A program made the translations under genes and the position numbers. The notes beneath the pieces are model-generated. The model ran no database searches, was not told where the DNA came from, and saw only the letters and a program-made list of their open reading frames with translations. Positions 9,196 to 18,679 of a stretch of 64,000 nucleotides of DNA are shown here, piece by piece. Source of the stretch: Microbacterium sp. (GTDB lineage Bacteria > Actinomycetota > Actinomycetes > Actinomycetales > Microbacteriaceae). The stretch lies in assembly GCA_031277945.1 (NCBI GenBank), contig JAITLK010000002.1, positions 310,001 through 374,000 of the forward strand, given 5' to 3'. Each line of letters starts with the position of its first letter. Position 1 is the first letter of the stretch.

Positions 9196-10739
9196 GGGCG
9201 CCTCCAGACACGTCCGTCGCGGGCCAACAGGGCGTCGGCCGATGCGGGACCCCACGAACCGGGGCCGTACTGTTCGAGCGGGCCGCCCTCAGCAGCCCAG
9301 AACTCCTCGATCGGATCGAGGATCTTCCACGAGAGCTCGACCTCCTCGTGCCGCGGGAACAGCGGCGGATCGCCGAGCAGCACATCCAGGATGAGTCGCT
9401 CATACGCTTCGGGGCTGGCCTCGGTGAACGCGTGGCCATAGCCGAAGTCCATGGTGACATCGCGGACGTTCGTGCCCGCGCCCGGCACCTTCGATCCGAA
9501 GCGGATGGTCACGCCCTCGTCGGGCTGAATGCGGAACACGAGCGCGTTCTGGCCGAGCTCGGCGCTCTGCGCGCGGGAGAACAGGTGCTCCGGGGTTCGC
9601 TTGAACACCACGGCGATCTCTGTGACCCGACGGCCGAGGCGCTTGCCGGTACGCAGGTAGAACGGCACTCCCGCCCAGCGGCGCGTGTTGATCTCCAGCT
9701 TGATCGCGGCGAAGGTCTCGGTGGTCGACTGCGGATCCATGCCGTCTTCCTGGAGGAAGCCGTGCACCTCCTCACCCCCCTGCCAGCCGCCGGCGTACTG
9801 ACCGCGTGCGGTGGCCTCACCGAGGTCTTCGGGAAGCACGACTGCTGCGAGCACCTTCTCCTTCTCGGCACGCAGGTGCTCGGCTTCCAGGCTGATCGGC
9901 TCTTCCATCGCGGTGAGCGCGAGCAGCTGCAGCAGGTGGTTCTGAATGACGTCGCGGGCGGCGCCGATTCCGTCGTAGTAGCCGGCACGTCCGCCGACGC
10001 CGATGTCCTCGGCCATCGTGATCTGCACGTGGTCGACGTAGTTGCGGTTCCAGATCGGCTCGTACAGCTCGTTCGCGAAGCGCAGCGCGAGGATGTTCTG
10101 CACCGTCTCCTTGCCGAGGTAGTGGTCGATGCGGAAGATCGAGTCGGCGGGGAAGGCGGATTCCAGTGCCTCGTTGAGGGCGCGCGCCGACGCGAGGTCG
10201 TCGCCGAACGGCTTCTCGATCACCACGCGACGCCAGTGATCGGGATCCTGCGTCCCGTCGACGAGTCCCGACTCACGCAGCTGGGTGGTGACGACGGGGA
10301 AGTCCTTGGGCGGGATGGAGAGGTAGAACGCATGGTTGCCCATGGTGCCGCGCTCGACATCCAGCGCATCGACGGTGGCTTTGAGGCGCGCGAACGCCTC
10401 CGGGTCGTCGAAGGTGCCCTGGACGAAGCGGATGCCCTGCGACAGCTGGTTCCAGGTGTCTTCGCGGAACTCGGTGCGCGCGCCGGCCTTGACCGCGTCG
10501 CGCACCACCTGTGCGAAGTCCTGGTCCTCCCATTCGCGGCGTGCGAAGCCGACCAAGGCGAATCCGGGAGGAAGCAGTCCGCGGTTGGCGAGGTCGTAGA
10601 CGGCGGGCATGAGCTTCTTGCGGGACAGGTCGCCGGTCACGCCGAAGATCACGAGGGCGCTGGGCCCCGCGATTCGGTTGAGGCGCCGGTCATCGGGGTC
10701 GCGCAGCGGATTGTGCCCGCGCGAGATCGATGCGGTCAT
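9192..10739 (-). CDS. zwf: Glucose-6-phosphate 1-dehydrogenase
   Basis: This 515-residue enzyme oxidises glucose-6-phosphate to the lactone and makes NADPH, the entry to the pentose-phosphate pathway. The nucleotide-binding motif GVTGDLSRKK is at 33-42 and the active-site signature RIDHYLGKE at 203-211; EKPFGDDLASA binds substrate. The ATG at 10739 gives the standard MTASISRGHNPLRD start. A frame beginning at 10856 would add 39 low-complexity residues inside pgi and is not credible. The distance to pgi is 19 bases and the overlap with opcA is 4. Confidence 0.97.
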   Translation of the reverse strand: MTASISRGHNPLRDPDDRRLNRIAGPSALVIFGVTGDLSRKKLMPAVYDLANRGLLPPGFALVGFARREWEDQDFAQVVRDAVKAGARTEFREDTWNQLSQGIRFVQGTFDDPEAFARLKATVDALDVERGTMGNHAFYLSIPPKDFPVVTTQLRESGLVDGTQDPDHWRRVVIEKPFGDDLASARALNEALESAFPADSIFRIDHYLGKETVQNILALRFANELYEPIWNRNYVDHVQITMAEDIGVGGRAGYYDGIGAARDVIQNHLLQLLALTAMEEPISLEAEHLRAEKEKVLAAVVLPEDLGEATARGQYAGGWQGGEEVHGFLQEDGMDPQSTTETFAAIKLEINTRRWAGVPFYLRTGKRLGRRVTEIAVVFKRTPEHLFSRAQSAELGQNALVFRIQPDEGVTIRFGSKVPGAGTNVRDVTMDFGYGHAFTEASPEAYERLILDVLLGDPPLFPRHEEVELSWKILDPIEEFWAAEGGPLEQYGPGSWGPASADALLARDGRVWRRP

Positions 10740-10758
10740 CGGGGGAAGAACTCCTGTG

Positions 10759-12387
10759 TCAGTCGGCGTCGTCGAACAGGTCGACGACATCGTTCTGGGG
10801 ATCGGTGAGGGTGAGGGTGACGACGGGACGGCCGAGGTCGGCGAGGACGCGAGCATCGCCCGCCGCCTGCGCGTTGATCAGCTGCCCGAAGGTGTAGGGG
10901 CGACCGGGGATCTCCAGGTCGACGTCCGTGCTCTCCAGGATCTGGAGGAACACGCCGTTCGCGGGTCCGCCCTTGTGGTACTGACCCGTGGAGTGGAGGA
11001 AGCGCGGACCCCACCCGAAGGTGACGGGCCGAGCAGAGGACGTGGCGGCGAGCTCGCGCAGCCCCGCCAGCTGGGGGAGCGCATCGCGGTTCACGTAGGC
11101 CTGGATGGCGACGTAGCCGTCGTCAGCTGCTTGCGCGAACAGAGCGTCCAGCACGCCGCGGATCGAGCCGGCGGTGAGCAGCGCCTCATCCGTGGAGCGC
11201 ACCTCGATGCCGCCTTCCACGAATGCCGGTGCCGAGGTGCGCGGGCGTTCCTCCAGGAGTGCGCGCGCAGCCCGCTTGGCCGCCTCGACATCGGGCTGGT
11301 CGAAAGGGTTGATCCCGAGGATCCGCCCCGCGATGGCCACGGCGTACTCCCAGACCAGGAAGGCGGAACCGAGGCTCGCGCTGATGAGGATCTCGTCGTA
11401 GTGGTCTTCGAAGATGCCGACGTCATCGACGTCCTGCACGAATCGAACGCGCTGCACGTCGTCCTGGGGATCCTCCGCCTCGAGCGAGACCTCGCTGAGA
11501 ACGACCGGCAGGATGCCGGTGCCGTCCTTCCCGGTGGATTCCGCGACCAGCTGCTCGATCCAGTCGGCCAGCCCATCGAGGCCGGCGTCCGGCTCGACGA
11601 TGAGACCGAGCTTGTCCTTGCGCACCGAGTCCGCCGTGGCGCCGGCGATCGCGGCTCCCAGCACGAGAGCGGGGTTGTCGGGACCGTCAACGGCCACGTC
11701 GGCGAGGACCGCATCCGCCTCGTCCAGAACTGCCTCGACATCGGCACCCGCGAGAGCGGATGGGACGAGACCGAACGCCGTGAGCGCAGAGAATCGGCCG
11801 CCGACCGTGGGCTGCGCCGTGAAGACCCGGTAGCCGCGCTCGGTCGCGCGAGCTTCGAGGGGCGAGCCCGGGTCGGTGACCACGATGATTCGCTCCGCCG
11901 GGTCGAGGCCGAGATCGGTGAACGCGGCCTCGAACGCGCGCTGCGCGGAGTCGGTTTCCACCGTCGAGCCCGACTTCGAGGACACGACGAGCACCGTACG
12001 GCGGAGGTCCTGCTCACCGTCCCCGTCGATCGCCGCGAGCACCTGGCCGGGTGCGGTCGAATCGAGGATCACCAGTGGCACGTCAGCGCCACGCGTGATG
12101 ACTTCCGGCGCGAGTGATGAGCCGCCCATGCCGGCCAGCACGATCCGGTCCAGCCCCCGCCGGCGGAGGTCGTCGCGCAAGGCGACGACCTCCGCGACGA
12201 GCGGACGGGAGATCTCGACCGACTGGACCCAGCCCAGACGGATCTCCGCCTCGGCTTCCGCGGCAGGCCCCCACAGCGTGGGGTTCTGATCCGCGATACC
12301 GGAGGCGACCAGATCGTCGACGAGCGCGGGAACCACCGCATCGGCCACCTCACGGGGGTGGCCGGAGAGACGGAGTCGGAAGGTCAC
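10759..12387 (-). CDS. pgi: Glucose-6-phosphate isomerase
   Basis: This 542-residue phosphoglucose isomerase links glycolysis with the pentose-phosphate genes around it. Sugar-binding SIS-type motifs are visible: [11 protein letters not shown] near 87-97 and [12 protein letters not shown] near 136-147. The C-terminal [20 protein letters not shown] carries the conserved histidines. It resembles the Pgi half of the tal-pgi fusion proteins known in some bacteria. Here tal and pgi are separate but overlap by 4 bases (ATGA). Confidence 0.93.
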   Translation of the reverse strand: MTFRLRLSGHPREVADAVVPALVDDLVASGIADQNPTLWGPAAEAEAEIRLGWVQSVEISRPLVAEVVALRDDLRRRGLDRIVLAGMGGSSLAPEVITRGADVPLVILDSTAPGQVLAAIDGDGEQDLRRTVLVVSSKSGSTVETDSAQRAFEAAFTDLGLDPAERIIVVTDPGSPLEARATERGYRVFTAQPTVGGRFSALTAFGLVPSALAGADVEAVLDEADAVLADVAVDGPDNPALVLGAAIAGATADSVRKDKLGLIVEPDAGLDGLADWIEQLVAESTGKDGTGILPVVLSEVSLEAEDPQDDVQRVRFVQDVDDVGIFEDHYDEILISASLGSAFLVWEYAVAIAGRILGINPFDQPDVEAAKRAARALLEERPRTSAPAFVEGGIEVRSTDEALLTAGSIRGVLDALFAQAADDGYVAIQAYVNRDALPQLAGLRELAATSSARPVTFGWGPRFLHSTGQYHKGGPANGVFLQILESTDVDLEIPGRPYTFGQLINAQAAGDARVLADLGRPVVTLTLTDPQNDVVDLFDDAD

Positions 12388-13493
12388 CGTGCGCTCTCGA
12401 GCGCCGTCTGCACGGTGCTCTTGAGATCCTGCCAGGAGGCGATGAACTTCGAGACGCCCTCATCCTCGAGCAACTGGGTGACATCGGCGAAGTCGACGCC
12501 CACCGCAGCCAGGCGTGCGACCACGTCGTGTGCTGCAGGGATGTTCGGCGTGATGGTGTCACCGGTGACGACGCCCTCGGCGAAAGTCGCCTCCAGCGTC
12601 TTCTCGGGCATGGTGTTCACGGTGTCGGCAGCGACCAGCTCGGTCACGTACAGAGTGGCCGGCAGCGCCGGGTCCTTGACGCCGGTGGACGCCCACAGCG
12701 GACGCTGCGGGTTGGCTCCGGCCGCGGCAAGCTGCCGCGCGCGCTCTGTCGCGGACTTCTGCCCGAACAGCTCGTATGCGAGACGCGCGTTGGCGAGACC
12801 AGCCTGGCCCTTGAGCGCCAGCGCATCCTCGGTGCCGATCTCGGCGAGGCGCTTGTCGACCTCGGTGTCGACGCGCGACACGAAGAAGGAAGCGACCGAG
12901 TGGATGCGGCTGATGTCGTGACCGTTCGCCTGCGCCTGCTCGATGCCGGCGTAGTAGGCGTCGATCACGTCGTTGTAGCGCTCGAGGGAGAAGATCAGGG
13001 TGACGTTGACGCTGATGCCCGCGGCGAGGGTGGCCGTGATCGCGGGGATACCCGCCTTCGTCGCAGGGATCTTGATGAGCGTGTTCTCGCGGTCGACCGC
13101 GGCCCACAGCTCCTTCGCCTGCGCGACGGTGCCCTCGGTGTCGTGTGCGAGGTCGGGGGAGACCTCGATCGAGACACGGCCATCGACGCCGCCGGTGACG
13201 TCGTAGACGGGCCGGAAGATGTCGGTGGCGTTTCGCACGTCGTCGGTGGTGAGGGCGAAGATCGCCTCGTCGACGCTCGCCCCGGCCTTCGCCAGCTCCT
13301 CCAGCTGCGCTGCGTAGTCGCCGCCGCCGTTGCTGATGGCTCCCTGGAAGATCGTGGGGTTGGTGGTGACGCCCGAGACGTTACGCGTCTGGATCAGCTC
13401 GGCGAGGTTGCCGGACGTGATGCGCGAGCGCGAGAGGTCATCCAGCCAGATGCTGACGCCTGCTGCGGTGAGATCTGCCGTGGGGGTGGTCAT
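12384..13493 (-). CDS. tal: Transaldolase
   Basis: Transaldolase (369 residues) moves a dihydroxyacetone unit between sugar phosphates in the non-oxidative pentose-phosphate pathway. Key segments are [13 protein letters not shown] near 40-52, and [14 protein letters not shown], whose Lys forms the Schiff base, followed by [21 protein letters not shown]. The length fits the long actinobacterial subfamily. The gene overlaps both tkt and pgi by 4 bases, so all three are translationally coupled. Confidence 0.96.
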   Translation of the reverse strand: MTTPTADLTAAGVSIWLDDLSRSRITSGNLAELIQTRNVSGVTTNPTIFQGAISNGGGDYAAQLEELAKAGASVDEAIFALTTDDVRNATDIFRPVYDVTGGVDGRVSIEVSPDLAHDTEGTVAQAKELWAAVDRENTLIKIPATKAGIPAITATLAAGISVNVTLIFSLERYNDVIDAYYAGIEQAQANGHDISRIHSVASFFVSRVDTEVDKRLAEIGTEDALALKGQAGLANARLAYELFGQKSATERARQLAAAGANPQRPLWASTGVKDPALPATLYVTELVAADTVNTMPEKTLEATFAEGVVTGDTITPNIPAAHDVVARLAAVGVDFADVTQLLEDEGVSKFIASWQDLKSTVQTALESAR

Positions 13494-15586
13494 GAGTTCT
13501 CCTTAACGGTCTCGCGGGCCGCCTGCACGACGTGGTCGACAGTGAACCCGAAGTTGGTGAAGAGCGTCTTCCAGTCGGCGGAGGCGCCGAAGTGGTCGAT
13601 CGCAACAGTGCGTCCGGTGTCGCCGACGATGCGGTACCAGCTGGCTGCGGAGCCGGCCTCGACGGAGACGCGCGCCTTGATGGCGGACGGGAGCACGCTC
13701 TCGCGGTAGTCCTCATCCTGCTGGGCGAACCACTCGAGCGAGGGAGCGGAGACCACGCGGGCGTTGATGCCCTCGCTGCGCAGGACCTCGCGGGCACCCA
13801 CGGCGAGCTGCACTTCGGAGCCGGTGGCGATGAGCAGCACGTCGGGCGTACCGCCCGGCGCCTCCTGCAGGACGTAGGCACCGCGGGCGACGCCCTGCGC
13901 CGAGGCGAACGAGTCACCGGTGGCCGCGCCGTCGACGCGCTCGTAGGTGGGCACGTTCTGGCGGGTGAGTGCGAGGCCGATCGGCCCCGAGTGGTGGCGC
14001 AGTGCCTGCAGCCACGCGACAGCGGTCTCGTTGGCATCGGCCGGACGAACCACCGTCATGTTCGGGATCACGCGCAGCGACGCGAGCTGCTCGATGGGCT
14101 GGTGAGTGGGTCCGTCCTCGCCGAGAGCCACCGAGTCGTGGGTCCAGACGAACACCGGAGCGATGCCCATGAGCGCCGCGAGACGGACCGCGGGACGCAT
14201 GTAGTCGCTGAAGATGAGGAAGGTTCCGCCGAACGGGCGCGTGAGGCCGGACAGCACGATCCCGTTGAGGATCGAGCCCATGGCGTGCTCACGGATACCG
14301 AAGTGCATCACCCGCCCGTAGGGGCTTCCGCTCCATTCGTGGGTGGACCACTCGGTGGGGATGAAGGACGGGGCATCCGTGATCGAGGTCATGTTGGACT
14401 CGGCGAGATCCGCCGACCCGCCCCACAGCTCGGGCAGACGCGCGGCCAGGGCGTTGATCACCTTGCCGGAAGCAACACGCGTCGAGACCTCCTTGCCGGC
14501 CTCGAAGGCGGGGAGCGCGCCCTCGATGTCTTCGGGGAGAGCACGGGCCTCGAGGCGGTCCAGCAGCTGCTTGCGCTCCGGGTTGGCCTCGGCCCAGGCA
14601 TCGAAGTCCTGCTGCCAGGCCGCGTGGGCCTCTGCACCGCGCGCCACCAGGCCGCGCGTCCGCTCGATGACGGCATCTTCTACGGCGAAGTGCTGCTCGG
14701 GGTCGAAATCGAGCACCTTCTTCACCGCGGCGAGTTCGTCGGCGCCGAGCGCGGAGCCATGGATCTTGCCGGAGTTCTGCTTGCCGGGCGACGGCCAGCC
14801 GATGATCGTCTTCAGGATGATGATCGACGGCTTGTCGGTGACGCCCTTCGCGGCCTCGATCTCGGCGTAGAGAGCGTCGATGTCCTCGACGTACTGGCCG
14901 GTCTTCTTCCAGTCGACGACACGGACGTCCCAGCCGTAGGCCTCGTAGCGCTCGGCGACGTTCTCGGTGAAGGCGACGTTGGTGTCGTCCTCGATCGAGA
15001 TCTGGTTCGAGTCGTAGATGGCGATGAGGTTGCCGAGCTGCTGGTGTCCGGCCAGCGAGGACGCCTCGCTGGTGACGCCTTCCTGCAGGTCGCCGTCGCC
15101 GCAGATCACGTAGACGTTGTGATCGAACGGGCTGGTGCCTGCGGGCGCCTCCGGGTCGAACAGACCGCGCTCGTAGCGCTGTGCGTAGGCGAAGCCCACG
15201 GCCGAGGCGAGGCCCTGACCCAGCGGACCGGTGGTGATCTCCACACCCGTGGTGTGGCCGTACTCGGGGTGCCCAGGGGTGAGGGATCCCCAGGTGCGCA
15301 GGCTCTCGATGTCGCCCAGCTCCAGACCGAATCCGCCGTAGTAGAGCTGGATGTACTGGGTCAGAGAGGAGTGTCCGACCGACAGGATGAAGCGGTCGCG
15401 TCCGATCCAGGTGGGGTCGGAGGGGTCATGACGCAGGACGCGCTGGTAAAGCAGGTACGCCACCGGGGCGAGGCTCATTGCGGTGCCCGGATGGCCGTTA
15501 CCGACCTTCTCCACCGCATCTGCTGCCAGCACTCGCGCGGTGTCCACCGCGCGCTTGTCGACGTCATCCCAAAGAAGTTCCGGCAC
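13490..15586 (-). CDS. tkt: Transketolase
   Basis: Transketolase (698 residues) uses thiamine diphosphate to transfer two-carbon units in the pentose-phosphate pathway. Motifs are [13 protein letters not shown] near the N-terminus, the diphosphate site [31 protein letters not shown] in the Pyr domain, and GIREHAMG. I chose the GTG at 15586 because GGAAGGTG lies just upstream and the protein then starts [15 protein letters not shown] like its homologues. In-frame ATGs at 15619 and 15661 lack ribosome sites. It is the first gene of the operon. Confidence 0.96.
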   Translation of the reverse strand: MPELLWDDVDKRAVDTARVLAADAVEKVGNGHPGTAMSLAPVAYLLYQRVLRHDPSDPTWIGRDRFILSVGHSSLTQYIQLYYGGFGLELGDIESLRTWGSLTPGHPEYGHTTGVEITTGPLGQGLASAVGFAYAQRYERGLFDPEAPAGTSPFDHNVYVICGDGDLQEGVTSEASSLAGHQQLGNLIAIYDSNQISIEDDTNVAFTENVAERYEAYGWDVRVVDWKKTGQYVEDIDALYAEIEAAKGVTDKPSIIILKTIIGWPSPGKQNSGKIHGSALGADELAAVKKVLDFDPEQHFAVEDAVIERTRGLVARGAEAHAAWQQDFDAWAEANPERKQLLDRLEARALPEDIEGALPAFEAGKEVSTRVASGKVINALAARLPELWGGSADLAESNMTSITDAPSFIPTEWSTHEWSGSPYGRVMHFGIREHAMGSILNGIVLSGLTRPFGGTFLIFSDYMRPAVRLAALMGIAPVFVWTHDSVALGEDGPTHQPIEQLASLRVIPNMTVVRPADANETAVAWLQALRHHSGPIGLALTRQNVPTYERVDGAATGDSFASAQGVARGAYVLQEAPGGTPDVLLIATGSEVQLAVGAREVLRSEGINARVVSAPSLEWFAQQDEDYRESVLPSAIKARVSVEAGSAASWYRIVGDTGRTVAIDHFGASADWKTLFTNFGFTVDHVVQAARETVKENS

Positions 15587-15682
15587 CGGATCACCTTCCG
15601 CGAAGTTGGATGCACGCATCAGCGGTCCGCAGGCCGCTACAGCACGGAGAACGGTTCGCAAATGCGCACGTATGGTTCCCTG

Positions 15683-15688
15683 CCAGCA
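15683..15688 (-). promoter_or_regulatory. Possible -10 for the tkt operon
   Basis: Read on the minus strand this is TATGCT, about 97 bases before the tkt GTG. It is the best -10-like hexamer between tkt and ctaB on that strand, but it lacks a clear -35. Confidence 0.35.
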
Positions 15689-15770
15689 TAGTCATGTAGG
15701 GGATTCCCGGCGTCGAATCGAGCGATTGTGACGATTCACTGCGCGGGGATCTTGCGCTGCCGCCACCCGT

Positions 15771-15798
15771 CTGGCATCCCGGTGCGATGGCATAGACT
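15771..15798 (+). promoter_or_regulatory. Probable ctaB promoter
   Basis: CTGGCA (15771-15776) and TAGACT (15793-15798) are 16 bases apart. Transcription would begin around 15805, only a few bases before the GTG used here for ctaB, so the mRNA would have almost no leader. Confidence 0.5.
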
Positions 15799-15808
15799 GA
15801 GAAGACCC

Positions 15809-16771
15809 GTGCCGACACGTCCGAAGGGGGCGATCGAACTGACTGCGACGTCCACGCCGACAGAACAGCTCACCGAGAAGCTGGGAATCGGACGAAAGAT
15901 CCGAGCCTATGTGGCCCTCACCAAGCCGCGCGTGATGGAGCTCCTCCTGGTCACCACGGTGCCGGTGATGTTCCTGGCGGCGCACGGGATGCCCGATCTC
16001 TGGCTCGTGGTCACCACGGTCATCGGCGGCGCGATGAGCGCCGGATCGGCCGCGGCGTTCAACATGTACATCGACCGCGACATGGACGCGCACATGAAGC
16101 GCACCAAGGACCGTCCGCTGGTCACCGGCGAGCTCACGCCGCGCAACGCGCTCGTGTTCGCCTGGGTCATGGCCGCCCTGTCGACGGTCTGGCTCGCCGT
16201 CTTCACCAACTGGGTGGCGACGGTCTTCTCGGTCGTCGCGATCTTCTTCTACGTGGTCATCTACACGCTCTGGCTCAAGCGTCGCACCGAGCAGAACATC
16301 ATCTGGGGCGGCATCGCCGGATGCTTCCCGGTGGTGATCGGCTGGACGGCGGTCGATCCGAGCTTCTCGTGGGCTCCGGTGATCCTGTTCATCGTGGTGT
16401 TCCTCTGGACGCCGGCGCACTACTGGCCGCTGTCGATGAAGTACAAGGATCAGTACGGTGCGGTCTCGGTGCCGATGCTCGGCGTCACCCGCGGCACGAC
16501 GCAGGTGGGCCTGCAGGTGATCCTGTACACCTGGGCCACCGTCATCTGCTCTCTGCTGCTCATTCCGGCGGGACCGATGCACGCGATCTACACGGTGTCG
16601 GCGCTGGTCTCCGGAGGCTGGTTCGTGTACGAAGCTCACCGTCTCTACAACCAGGCCGTGAAGGGCACGAAGGCGCCCGCCCCGATGCGCGTCTTCCACG
16701 CCTCGATCACCTACTGCACCATCCTCTTCCTCGCGATCGCGCTGGACGCGCTGTTCCCGATCGCGTTCTGA
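15809..16771 (+). CDS. ctaB: Protoheme IX farnesyltransferase (heme O synthase)
   Basis: CtaB attaches a farnesyl group to heme B to give heme O, the step before heme A for cytochrome aa3 oxidase. The product is about 320 residues with some nine membrane helices. The prenyl-diphosphate motif NMYIDRDMD is at 85-93, and the second conserved loop is YTLWLKRRTEQNIIWGG. The start is uncertain: the GTG at 15809 fits the TAGACT -10 just upstream, while GAAGGGGG lies further in with no good start codon after it. ctaA sits convergently nearby. Confidence 0.95.
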   Translation: MPTRPKGAIELTATSTPTEQLTEKLGIGRKIRAYVALTKPRVMELLLVTTVPVMFLAAHGMPDLWLVVTTVIGGAMSAGSAAAFNMYIDRDMDAHMKRTKDRPLVTGELTPRNALVFAWVMAALSTVWLAVFTNWVATVFSVVAIFFYVVIYTLWLKRRTEQNIIWGGIAGCFPVVIGWTAVDPSFSWAPVILFIVVFLWTPAHYWPLSMKYKDQYGAVSVPMLGVTRGTTQVGLQVILYTWATVICSLLLIPAGPMHAIYTVSALVSGGWFVYEAHRLYNQAVKGTKAPAPMRVFHASITYCTILFLAIALDALFPIAF

Positions 16772-16785
16772 GCGCCACAGCGAAC

Positions 16786-16815
16786 TGCCCCGGATCGAGT
16801 GATCCGGGGCATTTT
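16786..16815 (+). terminator. Intrinsic terminator after ctaB
   Basis: A perfect 11-base stem (TGCCCCGGATC / GATCCGGGGCA), a 4-base loop and a TTTT tract make this one of the few textbook intrinsic terminators in the window. Confidence 0.9.
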
Positions 16816-16832
16816 GCATTCGTCCGCGTCGT

Positions 16833-17381
16833 TCAGCGCGTGAGACTGGGCGTGGTGGGAGCACCCGCCTCGGTCTGCAGCTGCGTCGCCGGCTCAGCAT
16901 CGGTAGTCGTCTCGGTGTGGTTCGTCGTGTCGGCGGGGTTCGCCGTCTCGGCGTCGTTCGCTATCTGAGGCGATGCTGAGGCCTCGGGCTCGGTCGACGC
17001 ATTCGAGCCGGGAACCTCCTGTGCGGTCACGGGGTACGCGGTATCGGCGGTCTGCTCACGCCAGGCCGGCTCCGCGACCACCGAGCCGTGTCGGCCGTCC
17101 TGCGCGGGGTGCGTGGCCACCGTCGCGGCGCGCGGGCCCAGCGCCCACACGGCGAAGGCGATCAGCACGCCGACGATTCCGGCCCCCGCCAGGATGGACT
17201 CCAGGACCACCCACGACTGCCCGCCGTACACCTGTGCGGTGGTGGCCGATCCATCGGTCAGGCCAGCCTCCATCGCGGCGATGCGGCTCGTGGCCGCCTG
17301 CACGCCGTAGGCGGCGACGCCCACAGAGACGATCAGCAGGATCCAGAACGGTGCGCTCTTGAGGGCGCTGGGGTTCTTCAT
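16833..17381 (-). CDS. Small two-helix membrane protein of unknown function, downstream of ctaA
   Basis: I do not recognise a family. The 182-residue product has two hydrophobic helices (about 11-30 and 58-86), then a roughly 95-residue tail that is poor in hydrophobics and rich in Thr, Ala, Glu and Asp, ending in Thr/Glu-rich near-repeats (TANPADTTNHTETTTDAEP). The first helix could be a signal anchor. The ATG at 17381 follows AAGGAGC. That ribosome site partly lies in the 3' arm of a perfect hairpin between ctaA and this gene. The position behind ctaA hints at a respiratory membrane role, but that is only inference. Confidence 0.75.
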   Translation of the reverse strand: MKNPSALKSAPFWILLIVSVGVAAYGVQAATSRIAAMEAGLTDGSATTAQVYGGQSWVVLESILAGAGIVGVLIAFAVWALGPRAATVATHPAQDGRHGSVVAEPAWREQTADTAYPVTAQEVPGSNASTEPEASASPQIANDAETANPADTTNHTETTTDAEPATQLQTEAGAPTTPSLTR

Positions 17382-17392
17382 GAGTACAAGCT

Positions 17393-17429
17393 CCTTGTTC
17401 GAGCGGAGACGGCCTCCGCTCGAACAAGG
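17393..17429 (-). promoter_or_regulatory. Perfect 16-bp hairpin between ctaA and the next gene, covering part of the ribosome site
   Basis: The arms 17393-17408 and 17414-17429 are fully complementary with a 5-base loop. On the minus strand the hairpin begins 36 bases after the ctaA stop and ends 11 bases before the next ATG. The last four bases of its 3' arm are the AAGG of the AAGGAG ribosome site. It may terminate ctaA, hide the ribosome site, or both. Confidence 0.75.
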
Positions 17430-17464
17430 GTGACAACCCCGAATCCGAGCCTGCGATGCGCGGG

Positions 17465-18424
17465 CTATGCCTGGGCTGTGAGGGGCGTCGGCGCCACCGG
17501 CCGCTTCAGGGACATGACGACGGTGACCATGGCGGCGGCCGTCAGCGAGGCGAGGACCATGTGAACGCCCACGGCGAGCGGGGGCAGTCCGTTGCGTGCC
17601 TGGTAGAGGCCGACCGCGATCTGCACGAGCTCCACGCCCAGCAGCAGGAGCACCCAGCGCAGCGTCGGCAGCTTCTGACGCCAGGCGGCGATCGCGAGCA
17701 CCAGGGTGAGGGCGAACAGCACGTATCCGGGCCAGGCGTGGATGTGCTCGAGCAGGGTCGCGTCGAAGCCGTTTCGGCGCAGGACGTCGTCGTCGCCGGA
17801 GTGCGGGCCGGCGCCGGTGGTCAGGACGCCGAAGATCACGCTCACGGCCATGGCGAGCGTGGCCACGTGGGTGACGATGAGGTACCAGGTGGGAACCGCG
17901 CGCTCCCGCGGACCGGTGGGGGAGGCGACCCGCCAGAGCAGGACTGCCGTGATGCACACCAGCGTCAGGGACGCGACGTAGTGGAAGCCGACGATGAAGG
18001 GGTTCAGCCCGGTCCACACCGTGATGCCGCCGACCAGTGCCTGCGCGATGATTCCGCCCATCACGATCCAGGACAGCACGAACAGATCCCGCCGCTCCTG
18101 GCGCATACGCCAGACCAGGACGAGCAGGAGGAGCGCGAGGATGCCCAGCACCGGGCTCATCAAGCGATTCCCGAACTCGATGTACTTGTGGTAGCCCTCC
18201 TCCATGCCGGGAACCGGCACCAGGGAGTCCGCCGTGCACAGCGGCCATGTCGGGCAGCCGAGTCCGGAACCCGTCAGCCGAACGGCGCCGCCGGTGGCGA
18301 TGATCACCACGTTGCCGATGAAGTTCAGCCAGGCGATGACCCGAACCCGGCGGTCGGGGACGGTGGGCAGCCAGGCGGCGAAACGCGCGAGCGGCGTGGG
18401 AGCGGAGGTGGTGGACGCCGACAT
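17465..18424 (-). CDS. ctaA: Heme A synthase CtaA
   Basis: CtaA oxidises the C8 methyl of heme O to make heme A for cytochrome c oxidase. The product is 319 residues with about eight membrane helices. The first outer loop carries the Cys pair Cys57/Cys63 (GLGCPTWPLC), and conserved histidines lie in EEGYHKYIEF, VGFHYVASL, LEHIHAWPG and VGVHMVLAS, which bind the hemes. The ATG at 18424 gives MSASTTSAPTPLARF. The frame stays open far upstream against sufB, which is a composition artefact. ctaB lies convergently beyond the small membrane gene. Confidence 0.95.
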   Translation of the reverse strand: MSASTTSAPTPLARFAAWLPTVPDRRVRVIAWLNFIGNVVIIATGGAVRLTGSGLGCPTWPLCTADSLVPVPGMEEGYHKYIEFGNRLMSPVLGILALLLLVLVWRMRQERRDLFVLSWIVMGGIIAQALVGGITVWTGLNPFIVGFHYVASLTLVCITAVLLWRVASPTGPRERAVPTWYLIVTHVATLAMAVSVIFGVLTTGAGPHSGDDDVLRRNGFDATLLEHIHAWPGYVLFALTLVLAIAAWRQKLPTLRWVLLLLGVELVQIAVGLYQARNGLPPLAVGVHMVLASLTAAAMVTVVMSLKRPVAPTPLTAQA

Positions 18425-18499
18425 GCGCAGCCTTCCGGACGGGCGGTGCTGATCGGTGACTGCACCGCGGCAGGTCCGCCCAGTGTCCGAGCAAACCTG

Positions 18500-18505
18500 T
18501 AGAAT
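18500..18505 (+). promoter_or_regulatory. Probable -10 of the suf operon
   Basis: TAGAAT in the 255-base gap between ctaA and sufB would give a leader of roughly 170 bases. I see no gene for the usual SufR repressor next to it and no obvious operator. Confidence 0.4.
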
Positions 18506-18679
18506 CGAGGGGTCGAGATGCGGCGTGCATATGCGCGGCATCACTACACAGTCTAGGCGTCGGAATCCCGGCGCCTGAGAATGGCCCGAAGCGGCATCCC
18601 CACCCCGTCCACCTCGTCGGGCGTTCGGAATGCCGGGACGGATGAGACCGTTTGGGCCACATGAGGAGAGTGTGACGCC

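Noticed and set aside
9153..15691. Several long plus-strand frames opposite zwf, pgi, tal and tkt
   Set aside because: All mirror the minus-strand pentose-phosphate genes and show no domain or start signal.
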